Part shown: positions 9,901 through 19,495 of the stretch, piece after piece
How positions within the stretch are numbered: position 1 is the first letter of the stretch
Layout of the letters: each line of letters opens with the position of its first letter
Origin: Limnothrix sp. RL_2_0
Lineage (GTDB): Bacteria; Cyanobacteriota; Cyanobacteriia; Cyanobacteriales; MRBY01
Length of the DNA: 64,000 bases
Direction: 5' to 3'
NCBI GenBank assembly: GCA_012033055.1
Contig: JAAUPR010000002.1
Coordinates: 12,420 to 76,419 of the forward strand
Translations under genes and position numbers: made by a program
The notes under the pieces: generated by a model
The model's input: only the letters and a program-made list of their open reading frames with translations
What the model was told of the DNA's origin: nothing
Databases searched by the model: none

Positions 9901-10644
9901 ATGAATATCTTTCTTAGTTTAGCTATCGGCCTTAGTTTTACATTGATTGGTGCTTTTATTGTCTATAGTATTCTGGTCGATAATTTATGGCCATTTTTAG
10001 CATATAAAAAAAGCACGATTGCGAATGTCCAGTCAGGTGAAAAAGTTTATATCGCTGGCAGATTTAGCCCCGGAAAAACAGTCATTTCTCCTGTTACTCA
10101 GACGAATTGTCTCTTTTGGCGAGTTTGCGTCACAGAAAAGGAAGAAAGGATCGGAAGGGAAGATAATAATATTACGAAGACGTTACTTGAGAAGACTTCA
10201 AAAGATGGTTTTTCTATCACAGATCATTCTGCAACCATTGAAGTTTTACCAATGTCAAAACAGAATTTGGATAAAGCAATCAATTCTTCTAATTGGGGAA
10301 AGCCTTTCTATAAAAAGTCTCAAAATCTCATAATAAGGTTTAGCGATCCACGAATACTTGCTTTCTTAAATAAACACCATATTAAATATACGCACAGCTT
10401 TATGAATAGTCAAAATTTGACTGTTCGAGAATATCTTTGGCAAGCTGGAAATCCCGTCTATGTTGCGGGAGAAGTTATTGAACAAGAACGCTATAAAAAA
10501 GCTATTTTGCCAACACTTATTTTACATAAAAGACGTTTGTTTGTTTTCGCATTTTTAGTATTTCAGCTAATTTTTGGCTTATTATTTTTCGGCATTGGAG
10601 TTGTCATTTTGGGGTTGCTTATTTTGTCTCTGCTTGGTTATTAA
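9901..10644 (+). CDS. GIDE-domain membrane protein
   Basis: A 247-residue membrane protein resembling the GIDE domain (the non-RING part of MUL1-type E3 ubiquitin ligases, found alone in many bacteria). It has an N-terminal membrane helix (about residues 3-27), a soluble domain with SPGKTVISPVTQTNCLFWRV and later VREYLWQAGNPVYVAGEVIEQE, the two hallmark blocks, and C-terminal hydrophobic helices (about 205-245). No RING domain is present and bacterial function is unknown. ATG 9901 is preferred over the upstream TTG 9811 because it aligns with the start of the neighbouring copy and leaves room for the shared promoter-like element at 9801-9812. Confidence 0.7.
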   Translation: MNIFLSLAIGLSFTLIGAFIVYSILVDNLWPFLAYKKSTIANVQSGEKVYIAGRFSPGKTVISPVTQTNCLFWRVCVTEKEERIGREDNNITKTLLEKTSKDGFSITDHSATIEVLPMSKQNLDKAINSSNWGKPFYKKSQNLIIRFSDPRILAFLNKHHIKYTHSFMNSQNLTVREYLWQAGNPVYVAGEVIEQERYKKAILPTLILHKRRLFVFAFLVFQLIFGLLFFGIGVVILGLLILSLLGY

Positions 10645-10917
10645 CGAGGTCTATGGCTAAATAATTGTGATTTATCAAGAATATTTTTAACTTTGCAAGA
10701 TTTGTCCATTAGGGCGATGGAAAGTTTGGTACAAGGAATCACTCCAGCGCAATATTGATCAAGGGTTAAGAGCAAGGCTTTAGGCTGATTTTTTACTAGG
10801 TTTTTTGTGGCATAATAGTGGTTCCTAGCCAAATTATTCGCTAAAGTTAGTACGAATTACTTTCGGCAAACTCATCACTCTTCAGCGCGAATTTTGAAAT
10901 TATTATCAGATCGAAAA

Positions 10918-11990
10918 ATGCAAATACCTGAGCTATTCACTTGGCAAAAATGGGGCTTGGCTCTACCGTTACTACTGCTTAATGGTTGGGCAATCTTGCA
11001 GTTGTTTCATTTTTTTGAGTCGGAGTTGACGGCGGTGATTACAGCAACTTTGTTTTCCTTTTTGCTCGCCTATCCGGTACGCATTCTAAAACAGCAATTC
11101 GGGTTTAAGCATCAAATTGCGGTGCTTTCGGTGGCAGCAATGGCGGCTATTCTATTTGTTTTGGCTTGTTTTACGCTAATTCCCCTCGTTTTTGACCAAT
11201 TTACAACGCTTTCGGCGCGATTTCCGGCTTGGGTGGATTCTGGGACGGTGCAGCTAAAGGCGCTGGAGGAATGGGCGATCGCCAACAATTCGCCGTTACG
11301 GGTGGACATGCTGGCGCAGAAACTAGAAAGCTATTTATCGAATCAAGCGCGCCCCTTGAGTAATGTGTTTTTGCAGCTTTTTCCGACGGCGCTGGAAGGG
11401 GTTTTACACTGGGCTTTGATCCTGATTTTGACTTTATATCTGCTACTCCACGGCGATAGTTTTTGGGATGGGGTTTTTCAGTGGTTGCCGGATTTTGGGG
11501 CGATCGCCTCCGACAGACAACGCGCCAAACGTTTCAGAACTATTTTATTGGTCAGCTCGCCCTTGTGATGATTGTGACCATCGTCATGACGACTGCTTTT
11601 CTGCTGCTGGGTGTTCCTTTTGCCTTAGTTTTTGGTTTGGGGGTCGGCATCTTGGCGTTCTTCCCGCTCGGTAAAACCCTCGGCGTTACGATTTCTAGCA
11701 CCATTGTCAGTCTGCAAAGTATTTGGCTGGGTCTGCGGGTGGCTGGGGTGGCGATCGTGCTGGATCAGCTCATCGATTATTTTGTGAGTCCGTTGCTAAT
11801 CGGTAAATTCACTTCGCTTAACCCGATTTGGGTATTGCTGTCGTTATTAATCGGGGCAAAGTTGATTGGCTTTCTCGGTTTGGTGTTGGCGGTTCCCATC
11901 GCTGGCACGATCAAAGCACTCCTTGACCAACCGACTGTATCGGAAATGCCGGAGCCGGAGATTGCTGTCGAGACGGTCTTGTCTAAATAA
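10918..11990 (+). pseudogene. AI-2E/PerM-family transporter, frameshifted
   Basis: Multi-helix inner membrane protein of the AI-2E transporter superfamily (TqsA/PerM-like). The first part (ATG 10918, possibly TTG 10894) has four hydrophobic stretches up to LHGDSFWDGVFQWLPDF. The second part reads GDRLRQTTRQTFQNYFIGQLALVM and continues with the C-terminal helices including LGVGILAFFPLGKTLG, ending at 11990. The join falls at GGGG (11497-11500); one more G gives an uninterrupted protein of about 357 residues with the family's usual motif order. Substrate cannot be inferred. The break is probably a sequence error or a recent mutation. Confidence 0.75.
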
Positions 11991-12122
11991 AGTTCTAGCT
12001 ATCAATGCAGGAAAGGTATTAGCCGAGGGGATCACGATTCTTTTTCGCAGCCGTAATTTAGAGAATATATAGCTCCTTTGGACAAAGGGATAAGTTCTTC
12101 GTTTGTTGCGAAATTGATCGAA

Positions 12123-12156
12123 CCCCTTCCGGCTGCGCCACCTTCCCCAAGGAAGG
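12123..12156 (-). repeat. dispersed palindromic repeat, copy 1
   Basis: On the minus strand it reads CCTTCCTTGGGGAAGG followed by TGGCGCAGCCGGAAGGGG. The first part is a near-perfect hairpin; the second can form a smaller one (GGC/GCC). Related copies lie at 43136 and 57255. All three are intergenic; this one lies between the converging transporter and GntR genes. Confidence 0.75.
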
Positions 12157-12206
12157 ATCAATTCTTCCGCATCTATCAGGACATCGCCATTAATATTGCA
12201 GCTCGC

Positions 12207-13190
12207 CTATTCCATATCCAGTTCCCGGCGGAGAAGATCAATAGATTTTTCACTGATGTAATTTTTGCAGGGTAAGACTTTTGGTTTACGGATAAGATCT
12301 TCGCGGGCAGCTTGAATCGCCTGTTCTACGAGGGGAGTACTTGCCGGATCACAGATAATCGTTTGGCTAGACCGCACTAATGCGCTCAATCGACGGCGAT
12401 CGCCCACTTGGGAAGTAAACACAAAAACCTCATCCCCCCGCAGACTATAGATAATGATTTCGGCCACCCGCACAATGCCCGGACTGAGACTGACAATCCC
12501 AAGATTGTGCCCTGCCTCTAGCTTCTTAATTAGCCTTAATTCTTTCGCATAATCATATAGATCCACCGGAATGACCCGAATGCCTTTCGGTTGGGCGATC
12601 GCCTCTGCCTGCTGCACAAAATAATGGGTCGTGAGCACCGTGCCCGAATGGGTTTGCGCCAATACCGCCTCCAACTCTTCGAGGGGGACAAGCTGCACCG
12701 GCAGAGCCATTTCTTGCTCCAGTTCCTGCGCCATCAGCTCCCCAGCACCGATATCCTGCGTGGGAACCGTCACCACCACCTTTGCACCGCACCGCATCCG
12801 CCAATCAATTTCCGCCAAAAACAATTCCCGCGCTTGGGAAAGGGTACAGCCCTGATTTAGGAGTCGATCAATCGTGCCGCCGATCTGCTCCGAAGCTTGA
12901 GGATATTTAGCCAGTAACGGCGATCGCCCCGTGTCCCCCTCCACCGATCGATTCTCTTTGATATAAATGCCCGACCCCGCGATGGATTCCACCAACCCCA
13001 TATCTTCCAACTGATGGTAAACCTTACTAATCGTGTTGCGATGGAGACCCGTGATCATTTCCAACTGCCGCAAACTCGGTAACTTTTGTCCCGCCGGAAA
13101 CTGTCGCGAGGCGATCGCAAACTGAATCTGATCGAAAAGCTGCTGCGAGGCCGGAAGCTCACTATTACTCTGGATATTAAACTGCAACAT
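12207..13190 (-). CDS. GntR-family transcriptional regulator
   Basis: A 327-residue DNA-binding regulator. Residues 10-80 form a GntR winged helix (LFDQIQFAIASRQFPAGQKLPSLRQLEMITGLHRNTISKVYHQLEDMGLV, with the wing in AGSGIYI). The remaining 240 residues are an effector-like domain I cannot assign to a named subfamily; it is not an aminotransferase (MocR) domain. The gene diverges from pyk with 237 bases between the starts, so control of pyk or of itself from that region is plausible but not shown. Confidence 0.85.
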   Translation of the reverse strand: MLQFNIQSNSELPASQQLFDQIQFAIASRQFPAGQKLPSLRQLEMITGLHRNTISKVYHQLEDMGLVESIAGSGIYIKENRSVEGDTGRSPLLAKYPQASEQIGGTIDRLLNQGCTLSQARELFLAEIDWRMRCGAKVVVTVPTQDIGAGELMAQELEQEMALPVQLVPLEELEAVLAQTHSGTVLTTHYFVQQAEAIAQPKGIRVIPVDLYDYAKELRLIKKLEAGHNLGIVSLSPGIVRVAEIIIYSLRGDEVFVFTSQVGDRRRLSALVRSSQTIICDPASTPLVEQAIQAAREDLIRKPKVLPCKNYISEKSIDLLRRELDME

Positions 13191-13427
13191 CGTTAGCCAC
13201 TAACCCTGAATGATTTGCCACACAGCCATTATCTCCCAAAGCCGAAAATCCATCTCTCCCCTAAATAAAAAACCCGTACAAAACAAAATTACTGAATAAT
13301 TTGACGGCGATCGCCCCATCCCCCAACCCACCACACCTTGCAACCGCCGACTCCGCCCATGATATGAAACGTCAACTTTTGGGCTAATATGGGGCTTGTT
13401 TTCCACACCGATCCGAGAAGTTCCACT

Positions 13428-15224
13428 ATGCTCTCCAGAGACATGCCTCGCCGTACAAAGATCGTCGCAACAATCGGCCCCGCAACCAGTAAGCCCGATG
13501 TCTTGCGCGCCATCATCGAAGCGGGAGCAACCACTCTGCGGCTCAACTTCTCCCACGGCACCCACGACGATCACCTCAGCAATATCCGCCTTATTCGTCA
13601 AACCGCCTTCGAACTCAACCAACCCGTCGGCATCCTCCAAGATCTCCAAGGACCAAAAATTCGCCTCGGCAAATACGCAGACGGCCCCGTCACCCTAAAA
13701 AATAACGATCCCTACATCCTGACCAGCCGCGACGTCCCCTGCACCAAAGATATCGCCTGCATCAGCTACCAAAAACTCGCCGAAGAAGTCCCCGAAGGCT
13801 CCACCATTCTTATTGACGACGGCAAAGTCGAGATGAAAGTCGAAAAGATCGACCTAGAAGCCCAAAACCTCCACTGTCGCGTCGTCGTCGGTGGCAAACT
13901 TTCCAACAATAAAGGCGTGAACTTTCCCGGCGTTTATCTCTCCGTCAAAGCCCTCACCGAAAAAGATCGCGAAGACCTCATGTTTGGCCTCGACCAAGGC
14001 GTAGATTGGGTCGCCCTCAGCTTTGTCCGCAACCCCCAAGATGTCCTCGAAATTAAAGACATTATCTCCAGCGCAGGCAAAAGCGTCCCCGTCATCGTCA
14101 AGATCGAAAAACACGAGGCGATCGAGCAAATGGATGCGATCCTTTCCCTGTCCGATGGCGTCATGGTAGCCAGAGGCGATCTGGGCGTAGAACTCCCCGC
14201 CGAAGACGTGCCGATCCTTCAAAAAAGACTCATTGCCACAGCTAACCGCCTAGGCATCCCCGTGATCACCGCCACCCAAATGCTAGACAGCATGGCGAAT
14301 AATCCCCGTCCCACCCGCGCCGAAGTATCCGACGTTGCCAATGCCATCCTCGATGGTACAGACGCAGTTATGCTTTCCAACGAGACCGCCGTCGGTGACT
14401 ATCCCGTCGAAGCCGTTGCAACCATGGCCACGATCGCCAAACGGATCGAAAAAGAACCCGACAGTATCCGGCGCCAAACATCCGACAAAAAATCCATTCC
14501 CAACGCCATCTCCGCCGCAGTGAGTCAAATTGCTACCCAGCTCGATGCCACAGCAATTATGACCCTCACGAAATCTGGTGCTACCGCTAGAAATGTCTCT
14601 AAATTCCGTCCCTGTACACCAATTTTGGCAGTAACTCCCCATGTGGATGTGGCACGCCGTCTGCAACTCGTTTGGGGCGCAAAACCGTTGCTTGTGATGG
14701 ACTCCCCCTCTACAAGCCAGACCTTTAAGGCCGCCATCAACGTTGCCCAAGAAAATAAACTCCTCAAAGAAGGGGATCTCGTGGTGATGACAGCAGGGAC
14801 ATTACAAGGGGTTTCTGGTTCTACCGATTTGCTCAAAGTAGAAATGGTGCAAGCCATTCTTGGGGAAGGGACTGGTGTTGGTCAAGGCTCTGCGAGTGGT
14901 CGGGCACGGGTGGTCACTACCAGTGAAGATGTGAAAGATTTCGGTGTTGGTGAAATTCTAGTGGCCTGTTCTACTAACGCAAACCATGTCGATATGATCC
15001 GTAAGGCGAGTGGCATTGTCATTGAAGAAGCGAATCAAACTTGCCATGCTGCCACGATTGGCATGCGTTTAGGTATTCCGGTAATTGTTGGTTTCAAAGA
15101 CGCAACAACTTTAATTCGTGAAGGCTCCATTATTTCTATCGATGCCCGTCGTGGTGCTGTGTACTCTGGCGTGAATGTCACCTTAGGGGAAGCGGTTGCG
15201 GGTACAAGAATATCTTTGTCCTAG
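13428..15224 (+). CDS. pyk: pyruvate kinase with C-terminal PEP-utiliser-type domain
   Basis: Last step of glycolysis: PEP + ADP to pyruvate + ATP. From ATG 13428 the protein has 598 residues. RRTKIVATIGPA, LNFSHG, DLQGPKIR, the catalytic-lysine region VIVKIEKHEAI, VMVARGDLGVE and TATQMLDSM are all intact. After the usual C domain comes an extra domain of about 100 residues (GQGSASGRARVV to the end) resembling the mobile phosphohistidine domain of PEP synthase/PTS enzyme I, with TCHAATIGMRLGIPVIVG at its core; this addition is common in cyanobacterial and Bacillus-type enzymes. An upstream in-frame ATG at 13389 is less likely because the extra residues fall outside the conserved start. Confidence 0.96.
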   Translation: MLSRDMPRRTKIVATIGPATSKPDVLRAIIEAGATTLRLNFSHGTHDDHLSNIRLIRQTAFELNQPVGILQDLQGPKIRLGKYADGPVTLKNNDPYILTSRDVPCTKDIACISYQKLAEEVPEGSTILIDDGKVEMKVEKIDLEAQNLHCRVVVGGKLSNNKGVNFPGVYLSVKALTEKDREDLMFGLDQGVDWVALSFVRNPQDVLEIKDIISSAGKSVPVIVKIEKHEAIEQMDAILSLSDGVMVARGDLGVELPAEDVPILQKRLIATANRLGIPVITATQMLDSMANNPRPTRAEVSDVANAILDGTDAVMLSNETAVGDYPVEAVATMATIAKRIEKEPDSIRRQTSDKKSIPNAISAAVSQIATQLDATAIMTLTKSGATARNVSKFRPCTPILAVTPHVDVARRLQLVWGAKPLLVMDSPSTSQTFKAAINVAQENKLLKEGDLVVMTAGTLQGVSGSTDLLKVEMVQAILGEGTGVGQGSASGRARVVTTSEDVKDFGVGEILVACSTNANHVDMIRKASGIVIEEANQTCHAATIGMRLGIPVIVGFKDATTLIREGSIISIDARRGAVYSGVNVTLGEAVAGTRISLS

Positions 15225-15233
15225 AGAAAATCC

Positions 15234-15476
15234 ATGTCTAATCCGATTGATGTCCGTGCTAGTTTTGCTCAGCTATATCCCAATATCGCTAAATTTCTAG
15301 CTGCTGACGGGAAAATTCGTATGGGCTACATGTATATGCTTGAGGCTTTTGTCGGAGCTTATGATGAGGGCGGCACGATTTATGAAGGGAAAAGTAGTTA
15401 TCCGTCTTTGGATATTGCCCTAGAAGATCTAGATCGTGGGATTAAAGCCTATAACGATCAATGGGGAATCTTTTGA
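15234..15476 (+). CDS. small conserved-type hypothetical protein
   Basis: An 80-residue soluble acidic protein (MSNPIDVRASFAQLYPNI...), starting nine bases after the pyk stop in the same direction and so probably co-transcribed with it. It is rich in Tyr and Met (GYMYMLEAF) and has no signal peptide. No family recognised. The tight spacing and good coding character make it a likely real gene. Confidence 0.65.
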   Translation: MSNPIDVRASFAQLYPNIAKFLAADGKIRMGYMYMLEAFVGAYDEGGTIYEGKSSYPSLDIALEDLDRGIKAYNDQWGIF

Positions 15477-15580
15477 TCTTGGTGTTTTACTCTGTTTTGC
15501 TCTAAAAATTCTTTACTGTTCGGTTGGGAATCGAGTGGATCTCCTATGCTGGGGGTTAGCAGAGGCTTCGTAGGGAAATT

Positions 15581-16078
15581 ATGCGGCAATTAAATTTTTT
15601 ACTGTTTTTCGCGCTGTGTTTGGGATTGGCTCTTTTTAGTATTGAGAATACCCAGACGGCTGCCATCAATCTGGTTCCCGGTGTGCAAATTGAAGCGCCT
15701 TTGTCGATTGAGCTGCTGTTGGCAGTGGGGACGGGGGCGATGTTGGCATGGATTTTTAGTTTGTGGGATCAGCTACAGCGCCAGATTGATTCTTGGAAGG
15801 CTCAGCGGGAACTTAAGCTGCAAAGCAAAAAAATTGAGGAACTGGAGCAAACTTTATCGGCACTTAAGGGTACTGATGGGGCAGAGGAGGATGGTGCTAG
15901 GCTGGAAGTGCCTATTGATAAGGCTTTAAATGCTGCTGAAGATGAGTCTGCTGGTGGTGATAGTGCTGAGTCTGACGCCCCGTTTGTGGAGACAACGACC
16001 GCTGATGGGGAGATCTCGCCAAAGACAAAAACATTTGAAGATTTACACAATTCGGAATCGATGCAGGAGTCTAATTAG
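15581..16078 (+). CDS. LapA-like (DUF1049) membrane protein
   Basis: A 165-residue protein with two N-terminal membrane helices (about residues 3-20 and 42-62) separated by SIENTQTAAINLVPGVQIEAPLS, the layout of the lipopolysaccharide assembly protein A domain. A coiled coil (about 65-95) and a low-complexity acidic tail follow. In proteobacteria LapA works in outer membrane assembly; in cyanobacteria the role is not established. It lies 22 bases before scpA and may share its transcript. Confidence 0.8.
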   Translation: MRQLNFLLFFALCLGLALFSIENTQTAAINLVPGVQIEAPLSIELLLAVGTGAMLAWIFSLWDQLQRQIDSWKAQRELKLQSKKIEELEQTLSALKGTDGAEEDGARLEVPIDKALNAAEDESAGGDSAESDAPFVETTTADGEISPKTKTFEDLHNSESMQESN

Positions 16079-16100
16079 GTTGGGTTGAGCTGAGGAAGGT

Positions 16101-16913
16101 ATGGTGACTAAACCCCAAGAGGCGATCGCCACATTAATCGCATTAGCCCAAGACGGTGACATTGACCCGTGGGATGTGCAGGTAATCGACGTCATTGACC
16201 AGTTCCTAAATGAATTGGGATTAACGGGCGAAACAGATCAGCATCTAAAAGAGGCCGACCTGCCCAAGTCTGGGCAAACATTTCTGTGGGCCTCCAAACT
16301 GGTTTTGCTCAAGGCCGATACCCTCGAAAGTTTGACGGCGATCGAAGCAGAAGTTCAAGAAGATGAATTTTACGAAGATTGGGATGAAACAGGAGGAAAA
16401 CGTCTGCCCCTCAAACTAGAAAAACATCTCCGCCGCCGCGCCTCAGCCCCACCCCCAAAACGTCGTCGGGTCACCCTCCAAGAATTTATTACGCAAATCC
16501 AACAAATCGCCAATGAGATCGAGGATCACACCCCCAGAGCGAAGGTAAAACGTCCCCGTAAACTATCCAATAAGGCAGCAATTCAGCAGATAACCCAACT
16601 TGCCCACGACGAAAATTTAACGGAGTTAGCGGCCCAGCTAGAGCAATTTTTTCAAACCAAAGCCCCTCAAGATCTTGACACTCCCGTTGTGTTTTCTCTG
16701 AATGATCTAGTGGGACAGTGGATCAAATACAAAGAGCAACATGAATTTTTCCCGAGGGAAATTACCCAACAGCAACACCGTCACGAGAAAGTCGGAATTT
16801 TTTGGGCGCTGCTGCTACTCTCAGCCCAATCAAAGGTGGAGTTAATGCAAGAGGACTTTTATTCACCTGTATTAGTGCGTCCTTTTTATACCGAAGAGAT
16901 GGTTCAAGCCTAA
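16101..16913 (+). CDS. scpA: segregation and condensation protein A
   Basis: Kleisin subunit of the SMC-ScpA-ScpB complex that compacts and segregates chromosomes. The N-terminal helix (ATLIALAQDGDIDPWDVQVIDVIDQFL) that binds the SMC neck and the C-terminal winged-helix region (FWALLLLSAQSKVELMQEDFYSPVLV) are typical. The middle is charged and variable. At 270 residues it is of normal length. ATG 16101 is preceded by GAGGAAGG. scpB and smc are not in the window. Confidence 0.9.
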   Translation: MVTKPQEAIATLIALAQDGDIDPWDVQVIDVIDQFLNELGLTGETDQHLKEADLPKSGQTFLWASKLVLLKADTLESLTAIEAEVQEDEFYEDWDETGGKRLPLKLEKHLRRRASAPPPKRRRVTLQEFITQIQQIANEIEDHTPRAKVKRPRKLSNKAAIQQITQLAHDENLTELAAQLEQFFQTKAPQDLDTPVVFSLNDLVGQWIKYKEQHEFFPREITQQQHRHEKVGIFWALLLLSAQSKVELMQEDFYSPVLVRPFYTEEMVQA

Positions 16914-16951
16914 ACTCTTTCATCTAAGCCCAAACCAGTGACATTGATTAG

Positions 16952-17632
16952 TTAAGGTTGCTCTGTTTGCTTACGACGTCCTAAACCGACGAAAATACCA
17001 AACAAGCTGGGCAAAATGGCAGTGGGTGTAGGCACATCTTGAACATAGCCGTAGCGAATATTATCGATGCCTGCATATTGTAAATAGCCGCCCCCTTCTG
17101 TATCGGAAAATTCTACAGAATCAAACAAACCGTCCAAAGCGATAATACCGAAAAATCCTTTTTGATTCGCAGCGCCAAAAATTTCTGATTGGCCGTCAAT
17201 AATTAGCTCAAGGGTATCTCCTGAATTATCGGTGTTAACCCAGTCAAAGCCGATGGCACTCATGCTGGAGTAGAAATTCAGGGCTGCACTAGTGGCTGGA
17301 TTTCGGGATTGTAATTGCAGAAAATTTGTGTTGTTAATATTTCCTGTGAGTGTACCTTCAGAAATTCTCGTCCATGTCATATCTGAACGAATATTAAAAT
17401 CAGTTAAATCGTGATTTTTGTCTGTACTGGTTGCTGTTGAATTGAATGTTTCGATGTTTAATCGGGTAGTTGCTGCTTGGAAAGCGTCAATATTGGTAAA
17501 TGTTTTAAATGTTAGGGCTTGGGCTGATGGGGCAAGGCTAAGGGTTAGCAGAGAGATACTGATAAAAGAGGAGCCAATTTGGTATTTTGAAATGCCCATG
17601 GGAATAAATGAAGTGAGTTGAAGATCTCGCAT
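16952..17632 (-). CDS. secreted PEP/PTPA-CTERM-type protein
   Basis: An exported protein with a signal peptide (ISLLTLSLAPSAQA) and a C-terminal sorting signal: VPTPTAILPSLFGIFVGLGRRKQ, that is a Pro-Thr-Pro motif, a short hydrophobic helix and a basic tail. Such tails are recognised by exosortase-type enzymes for anchoring or export of surface proteins. The middle (about residues 40-200) looks like an all-beta extracellular domain and is not assigned. ATG at 17599 gives a more compact signal peptide than 17632 and may be the true start. No exosortase gene lies in the window. Confidence 0.75.
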   Translation of the reverse strand: MRDLQLTSFIPMGISKYQIGSSFISISLLTLSLAPSAQALTFKTFTNIDAFQAATTRLNIETFNSTATSTDKNHDLTDFNIRSDMTWTRISEGTLTGNINNTNFLQLQSRNPATSAALNFYSSMSAIGFDWVNTDNSGDTLELIIDGQSEIFGAANQKGFFGIIALDGLFDSVEFSDTEGGGYLQYAGIDNIRYGYVQDVPTPTAILPSLFGIFVGLGRRKQTEQP

Positions 17633-17864
17633 TATTCTACGCTGAATCTCGTAGGTCAGGAGCTATTAAATACAATCTTTATTGACGCTTTATATATTGC
17701 CAGTTTAAGTTTGTTTGATGAAGTTAGATGTGAAATGTTTTGGCGATCGCCGTCCTAAAATAATCATTTATTTTCACTGCCCCAAAGCAATAAGAAATAG
17801 AACTTACGGCGGGCGTAATGGCTAAAATCTGTCAGAATTAAAAAGGTCTTTTGATGGCAATGTT

Positions 17865-18539
17865 ATGGCTATTCCGGATAACGAGATTGATCTAACCCGT
17901 TACATCGAACATTCTCTTTTGCACCCGGCGGCAACGGTGGAGCAAATTAAGCATTACTGCAAAGAAGCAGATCAGTGGCGGTTTCCAGCGGTTTGTGTGT
18001 ACCCGACTGCTGTACGCATTGCAGAAGAACTTTTACATAATCGCCCCACGAAAGTTTGTACGGTGATTGGTTTTCCTTCCGGTGCTCACACGGCGGAGAT
18101 GAAACTTTATGAGGCTCAGGAGGCGGTGGATAATGGCGCGGCGGAGCTGGATATGGTGATTAATCTCGGCAATATCAAAATGGGGGACACGGATGCGGTT
18201 TATCAAGAGGTGGCTCAAATTTGCGACATGGCGGGTGTTCCAGTAAAAACAATCCTTGAAACGAGTTTATTAACTCAGGATGAAGTCTGTTTGGCGGCAG
18301 AAATTTGCATGGATGCAGGGGCGAGCTATCTGAAAACTTCGACGGGTTGGTTTGGTGGTGCAACGATCGCCGATGTGGAATTATTGGCACAAATTACGAA
18401 GGGACGTATTGGCATAAAGGCTGCCGGGGGGATTAAAACTGCTGCTCAGGCGATCGCCCTTGTTCAGGCGGGTGCGACCAGATTAGGTACATCACGGGGA
18501 GCGCAAATTATGCAAGAACGAGAATCAACGGGTTCCTAG
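17865..18539 (+). CDS. deoC: deoxyribose-phosphate aldolase
   Basis: Splits 2-deoxyribose-5-phosphate into acetaldehyde and glyceraldehyde-3-phosphate in nucleoside catabolism. This is a 224-residue TIM-barrel enzyme. The Schiff-base lysine is Lys157 in YLKTSTGW; Lys185 in GIKAAGGI is the second active-site lysine, and the catalytic aspartate region is ELDMVINLG. CTVIGFPSGAH is also diagnostic. recO begins three bases after its stop, so the two probably form one transcript. Confidence 0.96.
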   Translation: MAIPDNEIDLTRYIEHSLLHPAATVEQIKHYCKEADQWRFPAVCVYPTAVRIAEELLHNRPTKVCTVIGFPSGAHTAEMKLYEAQEAVDNGAAELDMVINLGNIKMGDTDAVYQEVAQICDMAGVPVKTILETSLLTQDEVCLAAEICMDAGASYLKTSTGWFGGATIADVELLAQITKGRIGIKAAGGIKTAAQAIALVQAGATRLGTSRGAQIMQERESTGS

Positions 18540-18542
18540 GCG

Positions 18543-19361
18543 ATGGCAACTCCTTTTCGGGTGACGGGCATTGTGATTAAAGGTTCTGGTTTTGGCGAGT
18601 CGGATCGGTTGGTGACGATTTTATCGCCGGAGCTGGGTTTGCTAAAAGTGGTTGTGCCGGGTGCTCGTAAACATCGTTCCCAACTGCGGGGGCGCACAGA
18701 ATTGTTGGTGGTGAATGATTTTTTGTTGATTAAAGGGCGATCGCTGGATCGAGTTAGCCAAGCCGAAACCCTCACCTCCCATGCCGGACTCAGTAAGGAT
18801 TTTGCGAAATTAACGGCGGGTCAATATTTAGCAGAATTGGTGGGCTACCTCAGCGTTAGTGATGTCTACCAAGGGGAACTTTATAATCTATTGCTGGAGC
18901 ATTTACAGCGCCTCGAAAATTTGGAAGTAACTGCTGAAAATCGGGTCACGGAAATTGTGGCTCACCTTACCCAAGCGGTTTTTCACCTATTGGCGATCGC
19001 CGGACTAGCCCCCCAAGCCCAAAGATGTTGCCAGACCCAACGGGCGATCGCCGCAAACTTTATCGATCCCCGCTGGCGAGTCGGTTTTAGCCATAGCCTC
19101 GGTGGAGTGATGCAGCTCAACTCGAACCAAAATATCAAGCCCGATCAACGCCTCACCGCCCTTGAATTAGAGTTGCTACAACATTTAGCCAGTCCCACTT
19201 TGCCTGAGTTTGAGCAATGGTCAGATAAGCAAACCATCTTTCCGTTGGAGACGGCATGGTTGCGTTTAGAAAGACTGATGCGCGATTACACAGAACACCA
19301 CATCGGTAAGCCCCTTAAAACTGCGACATTGATTGATACTCTGGCTCCCCTCGCTTTTTGA
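18543..19361 (+). CDS. recO: DNA repair protein RecO
   Basis: Recombination mediator of the RecFOR pathway, which binds single-stranded DNA and helps load RecA. The N-terminal OB fold is clear (VTGIVIKGSGFGESDRLVTILSPELGLLKVVVPGARKHRS...LLVVNDFLLIKG). The C-terminal helical part follows, with a CC pair (QRCCQTQ) where many RecO proteins have a zinc site; four spaced cysteines are not present. At 272 residues it is of normal length. It follows deoC by three bases. Confidence 0.92.
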   Translation: MATPFRVTGIVIKGSGFGESDRLVTILSPELGLLKVVVPGARKHRSQLRGRTELLVVNDFLLIKGRSLDRVSQAETLTSHAGLSKDFAKLTAGQYLAELVGYLSVSDVYQGELYNLLLEHLQRLENLEVTAENRVTEIVAHLTQAVFHLLAIAGLAPQAQRCCQTQRAIAANFIDPRWRVGFSHSLGGVMQLNSNQNIKPDQRLTALELELLQHLASPTLPEFEQWSDKQTIFPLETAWLRLERLMRDYTEHHIGKPLKTATLIDTLAPLAF

Positions 19362-19495
19362 GCAAAAAAAATCGCCCCCACCGTATTGCTACAGCAGAGG
19401 CGATCGCCGAATTGTACAAAATCTATTTAATGATCACAGATCACAATTTTGTTTCATCGCAACATTAGATTGACTTAGTATTTAGACGCTAATTT

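Noticed and set aside
13200-13649. Long open frame on the minus strand across the start of pyk
   Set aside because: It lies opposite conserved pyruvate kinase codons and has no family features; a shadow of the real gene.
17700-17735. CTTCAT-like site upstream of the CTERM gene at 16952 as a sixth operator
   Set aside because: Only one good hexamer; the second lies at 12 rather than 11 bases and is poorly matched.
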